From positions 1,854,001 through 1,918,000 of the forward strand of contig NZ_JALQCS010000001.1 in assembly GCF_023277115.1 (NCBI RefSeq): a stretch of DNA of 64,000 nucleotides, in the 5' to 3' direction. The position numbers were made by a program, and so were the translations under genes. The notes beneath the pieces were generated by a model. It was not told the DNA's origin. It saw only the letters and a list, made by a program, of their open reading frames with translations, and ran no database searches. This document shows, in pieces, positions 16,682 through 25,380 of this stretch; the first letter of the stretch is position 1; each line of letters begins with the position of its first letter. The stretch comes from Acidithiobacillus acidisediminis (GTDB lineage Bacteria; Pseudomonadota; Gammaproteobacteria; Acidithiobacillales; Acidithiobacillaceae).

Positions 16682-19600
16682 GTATCGCCCGGCTCATAAA
16701 CCGGGCGCGGATTGAAACCTCTGCGCGATCCTGCATGGTTGGAGGCGGAGAAGGGTATCGCCCGGCTCATAAACCGGGCGCGGATTGAAACATCAGCTCC
16801 GACGGCATGCCGCTGCCGGATATGCGGTATCGCCCGGCTCATAAACCGGGCGCGGATTGAAACTGTATGTCTGGGTCAATCTTCACCGCAGGTCCAGGGT
16901 ATCGCCCGGCTCATAAACCGGGCGCGGATTGAAACAATATAGCGCCGATACACCCTCGGCATTTTGGGAGTATCGCCCGGCTCATAAACCGGGCGCGGAT
17001 TGAAACTTGTCGGGCTTCACGCCTTTTGCGCCGCGCACAGGGGTATCGCCCGGCTCATAAACCGGGCGCGGATTGAAACAGCGACTCAATGGACTCCTCG
17101 ATGCCGATAGAGAGGGTATCGCCCGGCTCATAAACCGGGCGCGGATTGAAACCTCAAAGGCCACCTTGTAGGGCACGCGCCCGTACGGTATCGCCCGGCT
17201 CATAAACCGGGCGCGGATTGAAACATCAGCTCCGACGGCATGCCGCTGCCGGATATGCGGTATCGCCCGGCTCATAAACCGGGCGCGGATTGAAACCATC
17301 GAAGGCCACTTTGTATGGCACGTTGCCATAGGGTATCGCCCGGCTCATAAACCGGGCGCGGATTGAAACCTCAAGCCGCGCGTCAATGCTCGGCAGCCAC
17401 TCGAGGTATCGCCCGGCTCATAAACCGGGCGCGGATTGAAACACGATCTGCCGAGTGTTCGTCGGCGGCAAGGAACGGGTATCGCCCGGCTCATAAACCG
17501 GGCGCGGATTGAAACACCTATGGCCCCTTACTGGCCCTGGGCAATAGCGGGGTATCGCCCGGCTCATAAACCGGGCGCGGATTGAAACGGGCCAACGCCA
17601 ACGCACCCCGGGAACTCGACGCGGTATCGCCCGGCTCATAAACCGGGCGCGGATTGAAACATAAGAGAGGGAAAGAAGAACCCCAATTTCCACAAGGTAT
17701 CGCCCGGCTCATAAACCGGGCGCGGATTGAAACATGTACGGACCCCTCATCGCCCTCGGCAACGCGGGTATCGCCCGGCTCATAAACCGGGCGCGGATTG
17801 AAACACGTTGGCCACGAGCTTGTGCCCCTGGTCAATCACGTATCGCCCGGCTCATAAACCGGGCGCGGATTGAAACCCATGGCGCGGCTTGTACTGGTCA
17901 GCCAACTCCTGTATCGCCCGGCTCATAAACCGGGCGCGGATTGAAACATCAATTGGTTTCCCGGTTGCCGGGTTTTTAACCGGTATCGCCCGGCTCATAA
18001 ACCGGGCGCGGATTGAAACCTAGTGCCCCTGGCCGGTCTCGATTCTCTGGCCTTGGTATCGCCCGGCTCATAAACCGGGCGCGGATTGAAACTTGATCTG
18101 CACGCCAATGGGCACGGTGGAAGGGTCGTATCGCCCGGCTCATAAACCGGGCGCGGATTGAAACACCTCTCCCCAGTTTATGAATCATCAGGACGGCGGT
18201 ATCGCCCGGCTCATAAACCGGGCGCGGATTGAAACTGACTGCGGTTGCTGCATTGAGCATACGATGGCCGTATCGCCCGGCTCATAAACCGGGCGCGGAT
18301 TGAAACTGACTAATCGGATTCACGCCTTCGGGGACGCCCGAGGTATCGCCCGGCTCATAAACCGGGCGCGGATTGAAACTCTTAGCAGGACCAGAGCATG
18401 AAAATTACTGGGATGGTATCGCCCGGCTCATAAACCGGGCGCGGATTGAAACTGATGAGGTTTATCAATTCACCAAAGAGACCGGCGGGTATCGCCCGGC
18501 TCATAAACCGGGCGCGGATTGAAACTATCAACACGTATGAAACGTGCCCGCGTCAGTTTGTATCGCCCGGCTCATAAACCGGGCGCGGATTGAAACTTGG
18601 GAATCGAAACAGGAGAGACAAAATGAGTAAGTATCGCCCGGCTCATAAACCGGGCGCGGATTGAAACTGGATATGGACACGCTGCGCGTCGTGCCGAAGC
18701 CGTATCGCCCGGCTCATAAACCGGGCGCGGATTGAAACAAGACAAAGCGTACCCACACTATGATGTAACAACGGTATCGCCCGGCTCATAAACCGGGCGC
18801 GGATTGAAACTGGGAAATCGAATCCCTCGGTGAATACCATGCAATGTATCGCCCGGCTCATAAACCGGGCGCGGATTGAAACATACAAGTGTGCCGAGAA
18901 GTTGGGGTATCGGTAAGTATCGCCCGGCTCATAAACCGGGCGCGGATTGAAACATGTACTGCCGTACATTATGCCTTTCAACTGGAGCGTATCGCCCGGC
19001 TCATAAACCGGGCGCGGATTGAAACCCTGTACCGCCAGCGGTGTAGGTAGCTCCCGATGCGGTATCGCCCGGCTCATAAACCGGGCGCGGATTGAAACCT
19101 TTTGTAGCTTGGAATATCAGCCTTGCACCGGAGGTATCGCCCGGCTCATAAACCGGGCGCGGATTGAAACACGAGGCGCACGGCCTGCTTGACGCTGCGA
19201 TCCTGGTATCGCCCGGCTCATAAACCGGGCGCGGATTGAAACAGTACCGGAGTAAGTTCATCCGGCCACTGATAGATGTATCGCCCGGCTCATAAACCGG
19301 GCGCGGATTGAAACAGGATATCCAAATCCCAAGCCGAGTTTTGCGGGATGTATCGCCCGGCTCATAAACCGGGCGCGGATTGAAACATCCGCACGATGGC
19401 GCCATAACCAGCCGTCAGCTGTATCGCCCGGCTCATAAACCGGGCGCGGATTGAAACGTCGTCAGCGCGAATTTTCCTTGCGCACTTTCGGCCGTATCGC
19501 CCGGCTCATAAACCGGGCGCGGATTGAAACCGCTGTGCCTCTAGCTCTTCGCGCTCGATGCGCAGGTATCGCCCGGCTCATAAACCGGGCGCGGATTGAA

Positions 19601-20035
19601 ACTTCTTCGTGAACTCGCGCTATGCGCCCGCGCTGGCGTATCGCCCGGCTCATAAACCGGGCGCGGATTGAAACCACAGGACGTCGCGCCCATCGTGAGC
19701 GCGGGAATGTATCGCCCGGCTCATAAACCGGGCGCGGATTGAAACCGCCATACCATAGGCATCACGCGAAACGAAGTGAGGTATCGCCCGGCTCATAAAC
19801 CGGGCGCGGATTGAAACCACTCTTGGCGGAACGCTCTGATCAGCATTTCTTCCGGTATCGCCCGGCTCATAAACCGGGCGCGGATTGAAACCTCTGGTGC
19901 TGATGGATTGGGATATTGTCCAGATCGGTATCGCCCGGCTCATAAACCGGGCGCGGATTGAAACAGGAACTGGCAGAACTCGGGCTGCCCGAAGAAGCGT
20001 ATCGCCCGGCTCATAAACCGGGCGCGGATTGAAAC
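16682..20035 (+). CRISPR. Type I-C CRISPR array, 47 repeats and 46 spacers
   Basis: I counted 47 copies of a 37-bp repeat that begins GTATCGCCCGGCTCATAAAC and ends GATTGAAAC; all copies appear identical, including the last. The repeat folds through GCCCGG/CCGGGC. Spacers are 34-37 bp. Leader side is left, next to cas2. Spacer 2 (16792-16826) and spacer 8 (17225-17259) are identical. Spacers 7 and 9, and 12 and 15, are diverged versions of each other. The last repeat is followed by only 32 bp before an ISL3 remnant. The apparent open frames across the array (repeating SIRARFMSRAIP or NPRPVYEPGDT) are repeat artefacts. Confidence 0.99.
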
Positions 20036-20067
20036 CTGAGACCTGCGCATCGTCCGAAATAATTGCC

Positions 20068-21371
20068 GGTTCCTCGACGTTTCATGTGGGTAACCTGAGA
20101 TCTAGCTTGCCCAAGATGAGGTAGGCCATGTTGATGAAGTTCTTATGGGTACGGTAACCCCGAGCCTTGGCCTTGGCGGACTGCAGAAGGCTGTTGAATC
20201 CCTCCAGAATCCCGTTGGTGATCTGGCTCTCGAACCAGCGCAATGCCCCGTCCCAATGGTTCATGAGGGTGTAGGTGACTTTGACCAGAGGGGGTAGTCC
20301 GCTGGCCTTGGCGTTTTCCATCCAGGCCTTGAGGAGCACAGCGCCTTGGTGGCGATTCTGGATCGTGAAGATTTCTTGGAAGGAGAGGCGGAACTGGTAG
20401 GCCTGAGCCGTCTTGAGGTTCTGGTTCTTGAGGATCTCCTAGAGCTTGGCGCTCTGCTTGGCCGAGAGCTTTCCCGGGTTCTTGAGCCACAGCCAGCGGC
20501 TCTTTTTCAGATCGGGCTGGGAGAGGGCTTCGCTCTTACGCACGGCATCCACGGCCTCATTGATGAGCTTCATCAGGTGAAAGCGATCGAAGGTGATCTG
20601 GGCACGGGGCAGATGCTCTGCAGCGCCTTTTTGGAAGGCCGGCGAGAGGTCCATGCTCACCTCCGTAATGGCTTCGGCGCTACCACCATGGGCCTGCAGA
20701 TCGTCGGAGAACTTCGCAAAAGTCCTGGCGTCCTTGCCAGGGGTAGCAAAGAGCAAACGCCTGGCCTCCAGGTCCACGAACAGGGTGATGTAGTCATGGC
20801 CGCGCCGGCTGCTGGTTTCATCGACACCGATGGCATGGACCTCTGACATGTCTACGGCCTCACGAGCTTTGGCGACGTAATGCTCGATCACTCGCCAGAG
20901 CCGCTGGTCCGTCTCCCGGACCAAGCGGGCGACCGTCAACACGGGCATCTCCCGAACCATGGCCATGACCATAGCCTCGAAGAGCAGCGTGAACCCTGAG
21001 CCTTCCCGCGCCCAGGGGACGGGCACCAAATGCACAGCGTGTTCCGGGCACTGGACCCGCGGCACCCGCGCATGGAGGTAGGCCCCATGCTGGAAGAAAT
21101 CGAGGTGGCGCCAGACCTTCTCCTGCGTGTCATAGACGGGGCAGTCCTAGCCGCAGACCGGACAAGGGAAGTGGCTCCCCTTGGGGAAATTGACGTGCAG
21201 GTCCAGCCGCTTCTCCTCCACGGTAAACCGTACATCGTCCACCGCCCACGGTGGAACCAAGCCCAATGCCAGTGTGAACAGTTGATTCCCTTGGTCCATC
21301 GTTTCCCTCAGCTCGCTGCCCGCTCTATCAGGCAATCATACCGCCTTACCCACTCGAAATGTCGAGGAGCC
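20068..21371 (-). mobile_element. Decayed ISL3-family insertion sequence
   Basis: A 1.3-kb element with good terminal inverted repeats: left GGTTCCTCGACGTTTC (from 20068) and, on the other strand, right GGCTCCTCGACATTTC (from 21371), continuing to GTGGGTAA in both, with about 22 of 26 positions matching. The single transposase gene inside carries two amber stops. No 8-bp target duplication is seen (TAATTGCC left, CCAAATGA right), so one flank has probably been lost. Confidence 0.85.
20082..21299 (-). pseudogene. ISL3-family transposase, interrupted by two in-frame TAG codons
   Basis: Reading from the ATG at 21299 gives FTLALGLVPPWAVDDVRF ... FPCPVCG, then TAG (21149-21147), then continues in the same frame with a zinc-ribbon remainder (RVQCPEHAVHLVPVPWA), the catalytic region VHAIGVDETSSRRGHDYITLFVD and DLSPAFQKGA and FDRFHLMKLINEAVD, another TAG (20441-20439), and the C-terminal block ESQITNGILEGFNSLLQSAKAKARGYR. 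Joined, it is a normal-length ISL3 (about 400-residue) DDE transposase. Everything except the two stops is intact, so inactivation seems recent. Confidence 0.9.
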
Positions 21372-21373
21372 CC

Positions 21374-21508
21374 AAATGATAAATGGCGATAAAATGGCCA
21401 CATAATGGTGACAAAATAGCACCAAAGTACGAATGGCGCCATGATGACACCAAAATAGCGACATAATGGCGATAAGATGATGTCAAAATGGCGATATGAT
21501 GGTGTCAT
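21374..21508. repeat. Array of about twelve degenerate 11-bp direct repeats
   Basis: From just outside the ISL3 end, units such as AAAATGGCCAC, ATAATGGTGAC, AAAATAGCACC, ATAATGGCGAT, AAGATGATGTC, AAAATGGCGAT and ATGATGGTGTC follow each other with a period of 10-11 bp, close to one helical turn. The pattern suggests a phased protein-binding array (iteron or operator-like) or a decayed tandem repeat. No gene is supported within it. Confidence 0.6.
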
Positions 21509-21964
21509 TTCGTCACCATTCGGATAACATTTTGGCCATTTGGTGGGACCGTCGGGACGCCATCTTGCGTGTATTCCTGTTCCGCTGTCTGCGCAGGTGT
21601 AGGCGCGCCCACAAACTGGATCAACGGCAGCCCTGCATTCGGATAATCAGGCGATTGAATGACCGGCGCCCAATCCTTCGGCATCCGAAACGAACCCGAA
21701 TCCGTCAAACGGAAAATCCGCTCGCCCACACTCAAGGTCCGCCCCTCTACCCGAATCCCTACCTCACCCGTAGACAAAATCGGCGCCTGCACCACACCAC
21801 GCTGACTCAGCCACCAAAAACGCAGCATCCATGCATAGTCGCGCGTCAACCGATGCAGCCCCAGGAAAATCCTTGTCAGGATGTATCGGACACCCGGTCA
21901 GGAATAAGGGGAGCAACACCCAAGGAAGACGGAAAAGGGAAATGCGCCGAAAGGAAATGGACAT
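21505..21964 (-). pseudogene. Frameshifted lipoprotein gene, possibly from a conjugation system
   Basis: An AGGAG site precedes an ATG at 21964 that opens MSISFRRISLFRLPWVLLPLFLTGC, a textbook lipoprotein signal with an LTGC lipobox. The frame then loses coherence near 21850, and a second frame continues as LTRDYAWMLRFWWLSQRGVVQAP ... VGERIFRLTDSGSFRMPKDWAPVIQ to a stop at 21505. Joined, the product would be about 150 residues. The second part faintly resembles the W/PP-rich middle of DotC/TraI-type lipoproteins of IncI-like transfer systems; that match is weak. A sequencing error could also explain the shift. Confidence 0.4.
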
Positions 21965-22287
21965 GCCAACTCCTAATGAATGCAGAGAACAATCTGATTC
22001 CATGACGCTCTGTTATCAAATTTTTTGGCACGTTTTTTCTTTGATACTTTTCTATCATAAAGTTAAGCCAACATAGAGGGTCGACGAAAAAAAGAGGCTC
22101 ACCAACCAGAATCCAGCGGATCTTTTCCGCCTGTTTCCGAAAAGAAGCGAAAATTTTTTGCGGGGCAGAAACCGCATCAGAGACCGGTTGACGATTCTGT
22201 TCTGGCGGTCTGGAAGCCTGGGATTGCTGATCTACAGTAACCGGTCTCCCTGCGGCGTTCTTTCCCTGAGTGGATTGTGTTGCCAGC

Positions 22288-22512
22288 ATGAGGCTCCTTA
22301 CCGAGCTGGGTGCCGAGTACCTAGGCATCATCCAGAGCCTGCTCAGTACCTGCCGGCTGCAGGGTGTGTACCCTTAGGACTACATCGTCGATGTCCTGCA
22401 CGGGTGGCACCCTGTCAAGGATGCGACGCAGCTCACCCCAAGACTCTGGAAAGAGCACTTCGCCGCCAATCCTCTACGCTCTCTACTTTCTTACATCCGC
22501 AAACCCGCCTGA
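22288..22512 (+). pseudogene. C-terminal remnant of an IS66-family transposase
   Basis: The frame reads LTELGAEYLGIIQSLLSTCRLQGVYP, a TAG (22375-22377), then DYIVDVLHGWHPVKDATQLTPRLWKEHFAANP and a normal stop at 22510. ELGAEYxGIIQSLxxTCRLxxxxPYxYLxDVL and LTPRxWKEHF are the typical last 70 residues of IS66 TnpC, so the TAG replaces the Tyr of PYxY. Only the end of the gene survives; nothing upstream in this window belongs to it. Confidence 0.8.
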
Positions 22513-22592
22513 AAGAACGCCGGTCCCTTACCGAATCGCTGCTACACCTGTTATCTGAAAGCGGCGTTCCCGGAGAGGGCAGAAATCATGCA

Positions 22593-22991
22593 ATGGTGCG
22601 CTCGCGCCAGGACTGGGCGACAATTCTGGTATCCAGTCGAGGAAGTTGCGATATTCCGCCACGAGGCCAAAAGCCGGCTCTGTTCCGGGCGATACGGGAG
22701 AAAATGGAGCGGCAGGGTCCGGAGGGCTTTTTGCGTGCGGCGCTGGAGTAGGCGCAGCATTTTTCTGCACAGAGGCCGGAGGACATCTGGCTTGCATAGC
22801 GGGTGCGGATCCTCGATGATGCGCTGCATTCTCCAGAATCGCTCGCCCGCATGTACGCGCTCATGATCAGCACGGATGAGCACGCCAACGACATGCGCCA
22901 GAGCTCGCCTTTTGCTATGGTAGCCACGACTGCGGAGCGGACCCAAGTGCTCCTGGATTTCCGGGACGCCAGGGCGCGGGGGAAACGATGA
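22593..22991 (+). pseudogene. Unrecognised gene with two in-frame TAG codons, coupled to the phosphoesterase
   Basis: Frame-consistent protein sequence runs REKMERQGPEGFLRAALE, TAG (22749-22751), AQHFSAQRPEDIWLA, TAG (22797-22799), then VRILDDALHSPESLARMYALMISTDEH to a TGA at 22989-22991 that overlaps the next ATG as ATGA. The codon usage and overlap argue that the frame is genuine. The 5' part is uncertain: an ATG at 22593 is used here only as a nominal start. A shorter product from a GTG at 22803 (62 residues) is possible. I do not recognise the family. Confidence 0.45.
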
Positions 22992-23521
22992 CCATCTTTT
23001 TCACTTCTGACTGGCACTTGGGCCACAAAAATATCATCCGATACACCCAGCGACCGTTTTCCTCCATCGAGGAAATGGAATCCTGCCTGATTGGCGAATG
23101 GCACAGCCGCGTGACCCGCAGGGATACCGTCTATTTTTTGGGCGATTTCTCCGTTACCAATGCCCAAAACAGGCCGCGCATGGAAGCCATTCTGGCCTCC
23201 CTACCCGGACACAAGATTCTGGTCGTCGGCAACCACGATGACGGCAAGATCCAGGGTTGGGACGAGGAACACCGGCTCCTGGATGTTCGTGTCGATGGCA
23301 AACATCTCCTGCTCTGCCACTATCCCCTAGCCTCCTGGGGCGACATGCGCAACATCCTGCACCTGCACGGCCATACCCACGGTAATGGTGGCCGGCACCC
23401 GGGCATGATCGATGTCGGTGTGGACGTGTGGGGTGGGAGGATCGTGACCCTCGAGGATATCCTGCCGCACACCGAGCCCTTCACCGGCCATCGGCATGAG
23501 GGAACGCCGTATCAGATCTAG
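22988..23521 (+). CDS. Calcineurin-like metallophosphoesterase
   Basis: A 177-residue cytoplasmic metallophosphoesterase with all metal-binding blocks: D8 and H10 in SDWHLGH, D53 in LGDFS, GNHD at 81-84, H111 in CHYPLAS and HGHTH at 127-131. This compact form is common in phages and accessory DNA as a predicted phosphatase or nuclease; the substrate cannot be told from sequence. Its ATG overlaps the stop of the preceding damaged gene. The membrane protein gene starts 190 bp downstream on the same strand, so the association with the putative defence cluster is positional only. Confidence 0.88.
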   Translation: MTIFFTSDWHLGHKNIIRYTQRPFSSIEEMESCLIGEWHSRVTRRDTVYFLGDFSVTNAQNRPRMEAILASLPGHKILVVGNHDDGKIQGWDEEHRLLDVRVDGKHLLLCHYPLASWGDMRNILHLHGHTHGNGGRHPGMIDVGVDVWGGRIVTLEDILPHTEPFTGHRHEGTPYQI

Positions 23522-23711
23522 CGGTGGTAAAGGCCATTTCGTGCACCCCGTTACGGACGCGAGGATACTCGGCATGAGCTTCGCGATGGGAATACTGTCG
23601 TGGGCACGATATTCCGCTCGGCAATGACCCTGCGTAATAATCTCACCCGTCGGAAAACAGGAAGGGAGCCCCACGTCGGGCTCTGCTGCGCGGATAAGGA
23701 AAAGCTCCCCC
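23522..23711 (+). other. Intergenic region before the 506-aa membrane protein
   Basis: 190 bp without a supported gene. It includes GAGCCC-CACGTC-GGGCTC (about 23666-23683), a perfect 6-bp-stem hairpin without a T-run, roughly 28 bp before the next ATG. This may fold in the leader of the next gene. Confidence 0.35.
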
Positions 23712-25232
23712 ATGGTCAATGTCGCCTCCCATAAGATTCACGGTCTCTTCCCCTTCTCCTTCGGGCAGGAGGAACCTTCCGGTGGCTTGATGGGTGCGGA
23801 CGCACTCCAAAACGTCGCGCGAAGAGTGACGTCCGCGACGGCGACGGACCTGGAACTCACTGCGCCCACCATTACGGAGGGTGGCGTATCGCTGGCGGCA
23901 GGGAACTTCGAAGCCAACGGCCCGGTATGGAAAGAAAGCTCCGGAAAAGGGCTGGCGACGGAGGACTTCTACCCCATCATTCGCCAGATCATCGGCAGCA
24001 GAGCGGAACACTTTCCGTTGCTCTGTATCCCGCTGGACTTGGCACAGCCCACGATGTTTTCCCAACGCAAAGGTGGAAAGCCGCGGCTCTGGCAGCTGCC
24101 CATCGGGGCCAAAGCGAAAGAACGCTGTCGGCTCGGCGAGCACGAAACCTTGGCGCTGCAGTTGCTCGATGCCCGGCTCTATCTGTTTCGTACCGGTATC
24201 GGCATTCTCGACCTTGCCTGGCGCTATCCCAACGTCAAGAGAGCCGATCGAATCCTGGAAGGAAATTACGTGCTCGGCCATGCCCGAGCGCCGCAGATCA
24301 AGAATCTCGACGCGACAGAACACGACGTGTTCGGTCCCCAACAGCTCGTCCTGCTGGCAGGCCGCATGATCCGTCCACTGGTCCCGGAATATGACTCCTC
24401 CCGGAGTAGCCGCAACATCCTCTACTCCATCCTGGAGATTGACGCGGATAGTCCAGAGCCCCTAGACCTGCTGACTACCCGCTTGTCCCATCGGCAGACG
24501 ATCGATTACCAACCTGCCCAGGAGATGATCCAGGCAACGATTTGGCAGCCCTTTCCCTACGTCTGCCATGGGGCCAGCTTGGAAGGGGGCGCATCGGTGG
24601 TCCGCGGAGAACCGATTGCCTCGGACTTTTTGAAGGGGTTTGTCGAGGGCACTGGCCCCAAGACCTATCTTCCCCTGGCGCTGGCTTCCTTCCATGCCCA
24701 TTTCTGGCTCCTCAATCGCACGGAATGGATCCCCATGGAGCGGACCCGCTCCGGAAGCCGCCAAGAACGCGAGGGAATCGAAGAAATCTTCGAGACCACC
24801 GTCGAGTATCGCCGCTATTTTCAATATCCCGTGGTCAGCCAGATCAGTTTGCACAACCGCTTTCACCGTCTCTGGGAAGAGGCCCTGTCGATCCCCGAAC
24901 GGATCCGTTTTCAGGAACAAACCGCCAAAGATGTGGCGGAACTGATCGGGGCACGCCGCTCCCGCTGGATTGGCCGCCTCTCTGGGGCCGTCGGCGGCTT
25001 TTTGGTGACCCACGAAGTCCTTGAGGCCTTTGCGTCCAGCGGACTCCCCTTCGCCATGCCGGACATGCGCACCTGGTTCGTCATTACGGCCAACAAGACC
25101 CCAGAAGTGCTGCGCCCAATGTTGGCCTTGGTAGAGCATTGGGAAATCGGGATCTTTCTCGGGAGCCTCCTAGGGGCCGCGCTGGGTTTGTGGTCCATGT
25201 GGAATTTTGACAAAACCATCGGGAAGGAATGA
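23712..25232 (+). CDS. 506-aa protein with two C-terminal membrane helices (CorA-like architecture)
   Basis: A large soluble N-terminal region (about 420 residues) is followed by two hydrophobic helices, RLSGAVGGFLVTHEVLEAF (about 421-440) and IGIFLGSLLGAALGLWSMW (about 479-497), and a short charged tail. A helical stretch before the first helix (FHRLWEEALSIPERIRFQEQTAKDVAELIG) recalls the long stalk helix of CorA-superfamily channels, but the GMN motif of true CorA is absent and I do not recognise the N-terminal domain. The TPR/NTPase gene begins 148 bp downstream on the same strand. A membrane effector working with that NTPase is a hypothesis from arrangement only. Confidence 0.6.
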   Translation: MVNVASHKIHGLFPFSFGQEEPSGGLMGADALQNVARRVTSATATDLELTAPTITEGGVSLAAGNFEANGPVWKESSGKGLATEDFYPIIRQIIGSRAEHFPLLCIPLDLAQPTMFSQRKGGKPRLWQLPIGAKAKERCRLGEHETLALQLLDARLYLFRTGIGILDLAWRYPNVKRADRILEGNYVLGHARAPQIKNLDATEHDVFGPQQLVLLAGRMIRPLVPEYDSSRSSRNILYSILEIDADSPEPLDLLTTRLSHRQTIDYQPAQEMIQATIWQPFPYVCHGASLEGGASVVRGEPIASDFLKGFVEGTGPKTYLPLALASFHAHFWLLNRTEWIPMERTRSGSRQEREGIEEIFETTVEYRRYFQYPVVSQISLHNRFHRLWEEALSIPERIRFQEQTAKDVAELIGARRSRWIGRLSGAVGGFLVTHEVLEAFASSGLPFAMPDMRTWFVITANKTPEVLRPMLALVEHWEIGIFLGSLLGAALGLWSMWNFDKTIGKE

Positions 25233-25380
25233 GGCAAAGCAGCATCCAGCGCCTTTTCGGCTTTGTCGCGGAATTTGCTTGCCATCCTTGGACTCCCTTC
25301 GCGGTGCCGCCAGGCAGCATAACGGTTAAAGATACTAAGATTTTGGCAGCTTGTCCGTTCGTCAAAGGGAGGAAGAAAAG

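Noticed and set aside
16654-19943. Many open reading frames on both strands encoding repeats such as SIRARFMSRAIP
   Set aside because: They are translations of the CRISPR repeat and spacers with a 70-74 bp period; there are no ribosome sites, and the CRISPR array fully explains them.
21876-22289. A 137-residue minus-strand frame preceded by AAGGAG
   Set aside because: Its start and ribosome site lie inside the IS66 remnant, it overlaps the lipoprotein start, and its protein has no coherent fold or composition.
23643-25139. Antisense frames of 232 and 225 residues under the 506-aa membrane protein gene
   Set aside because: They are shadows of a coding strand with a coherent protein and membrane helices; low-complexity composition and no ribosome sites.
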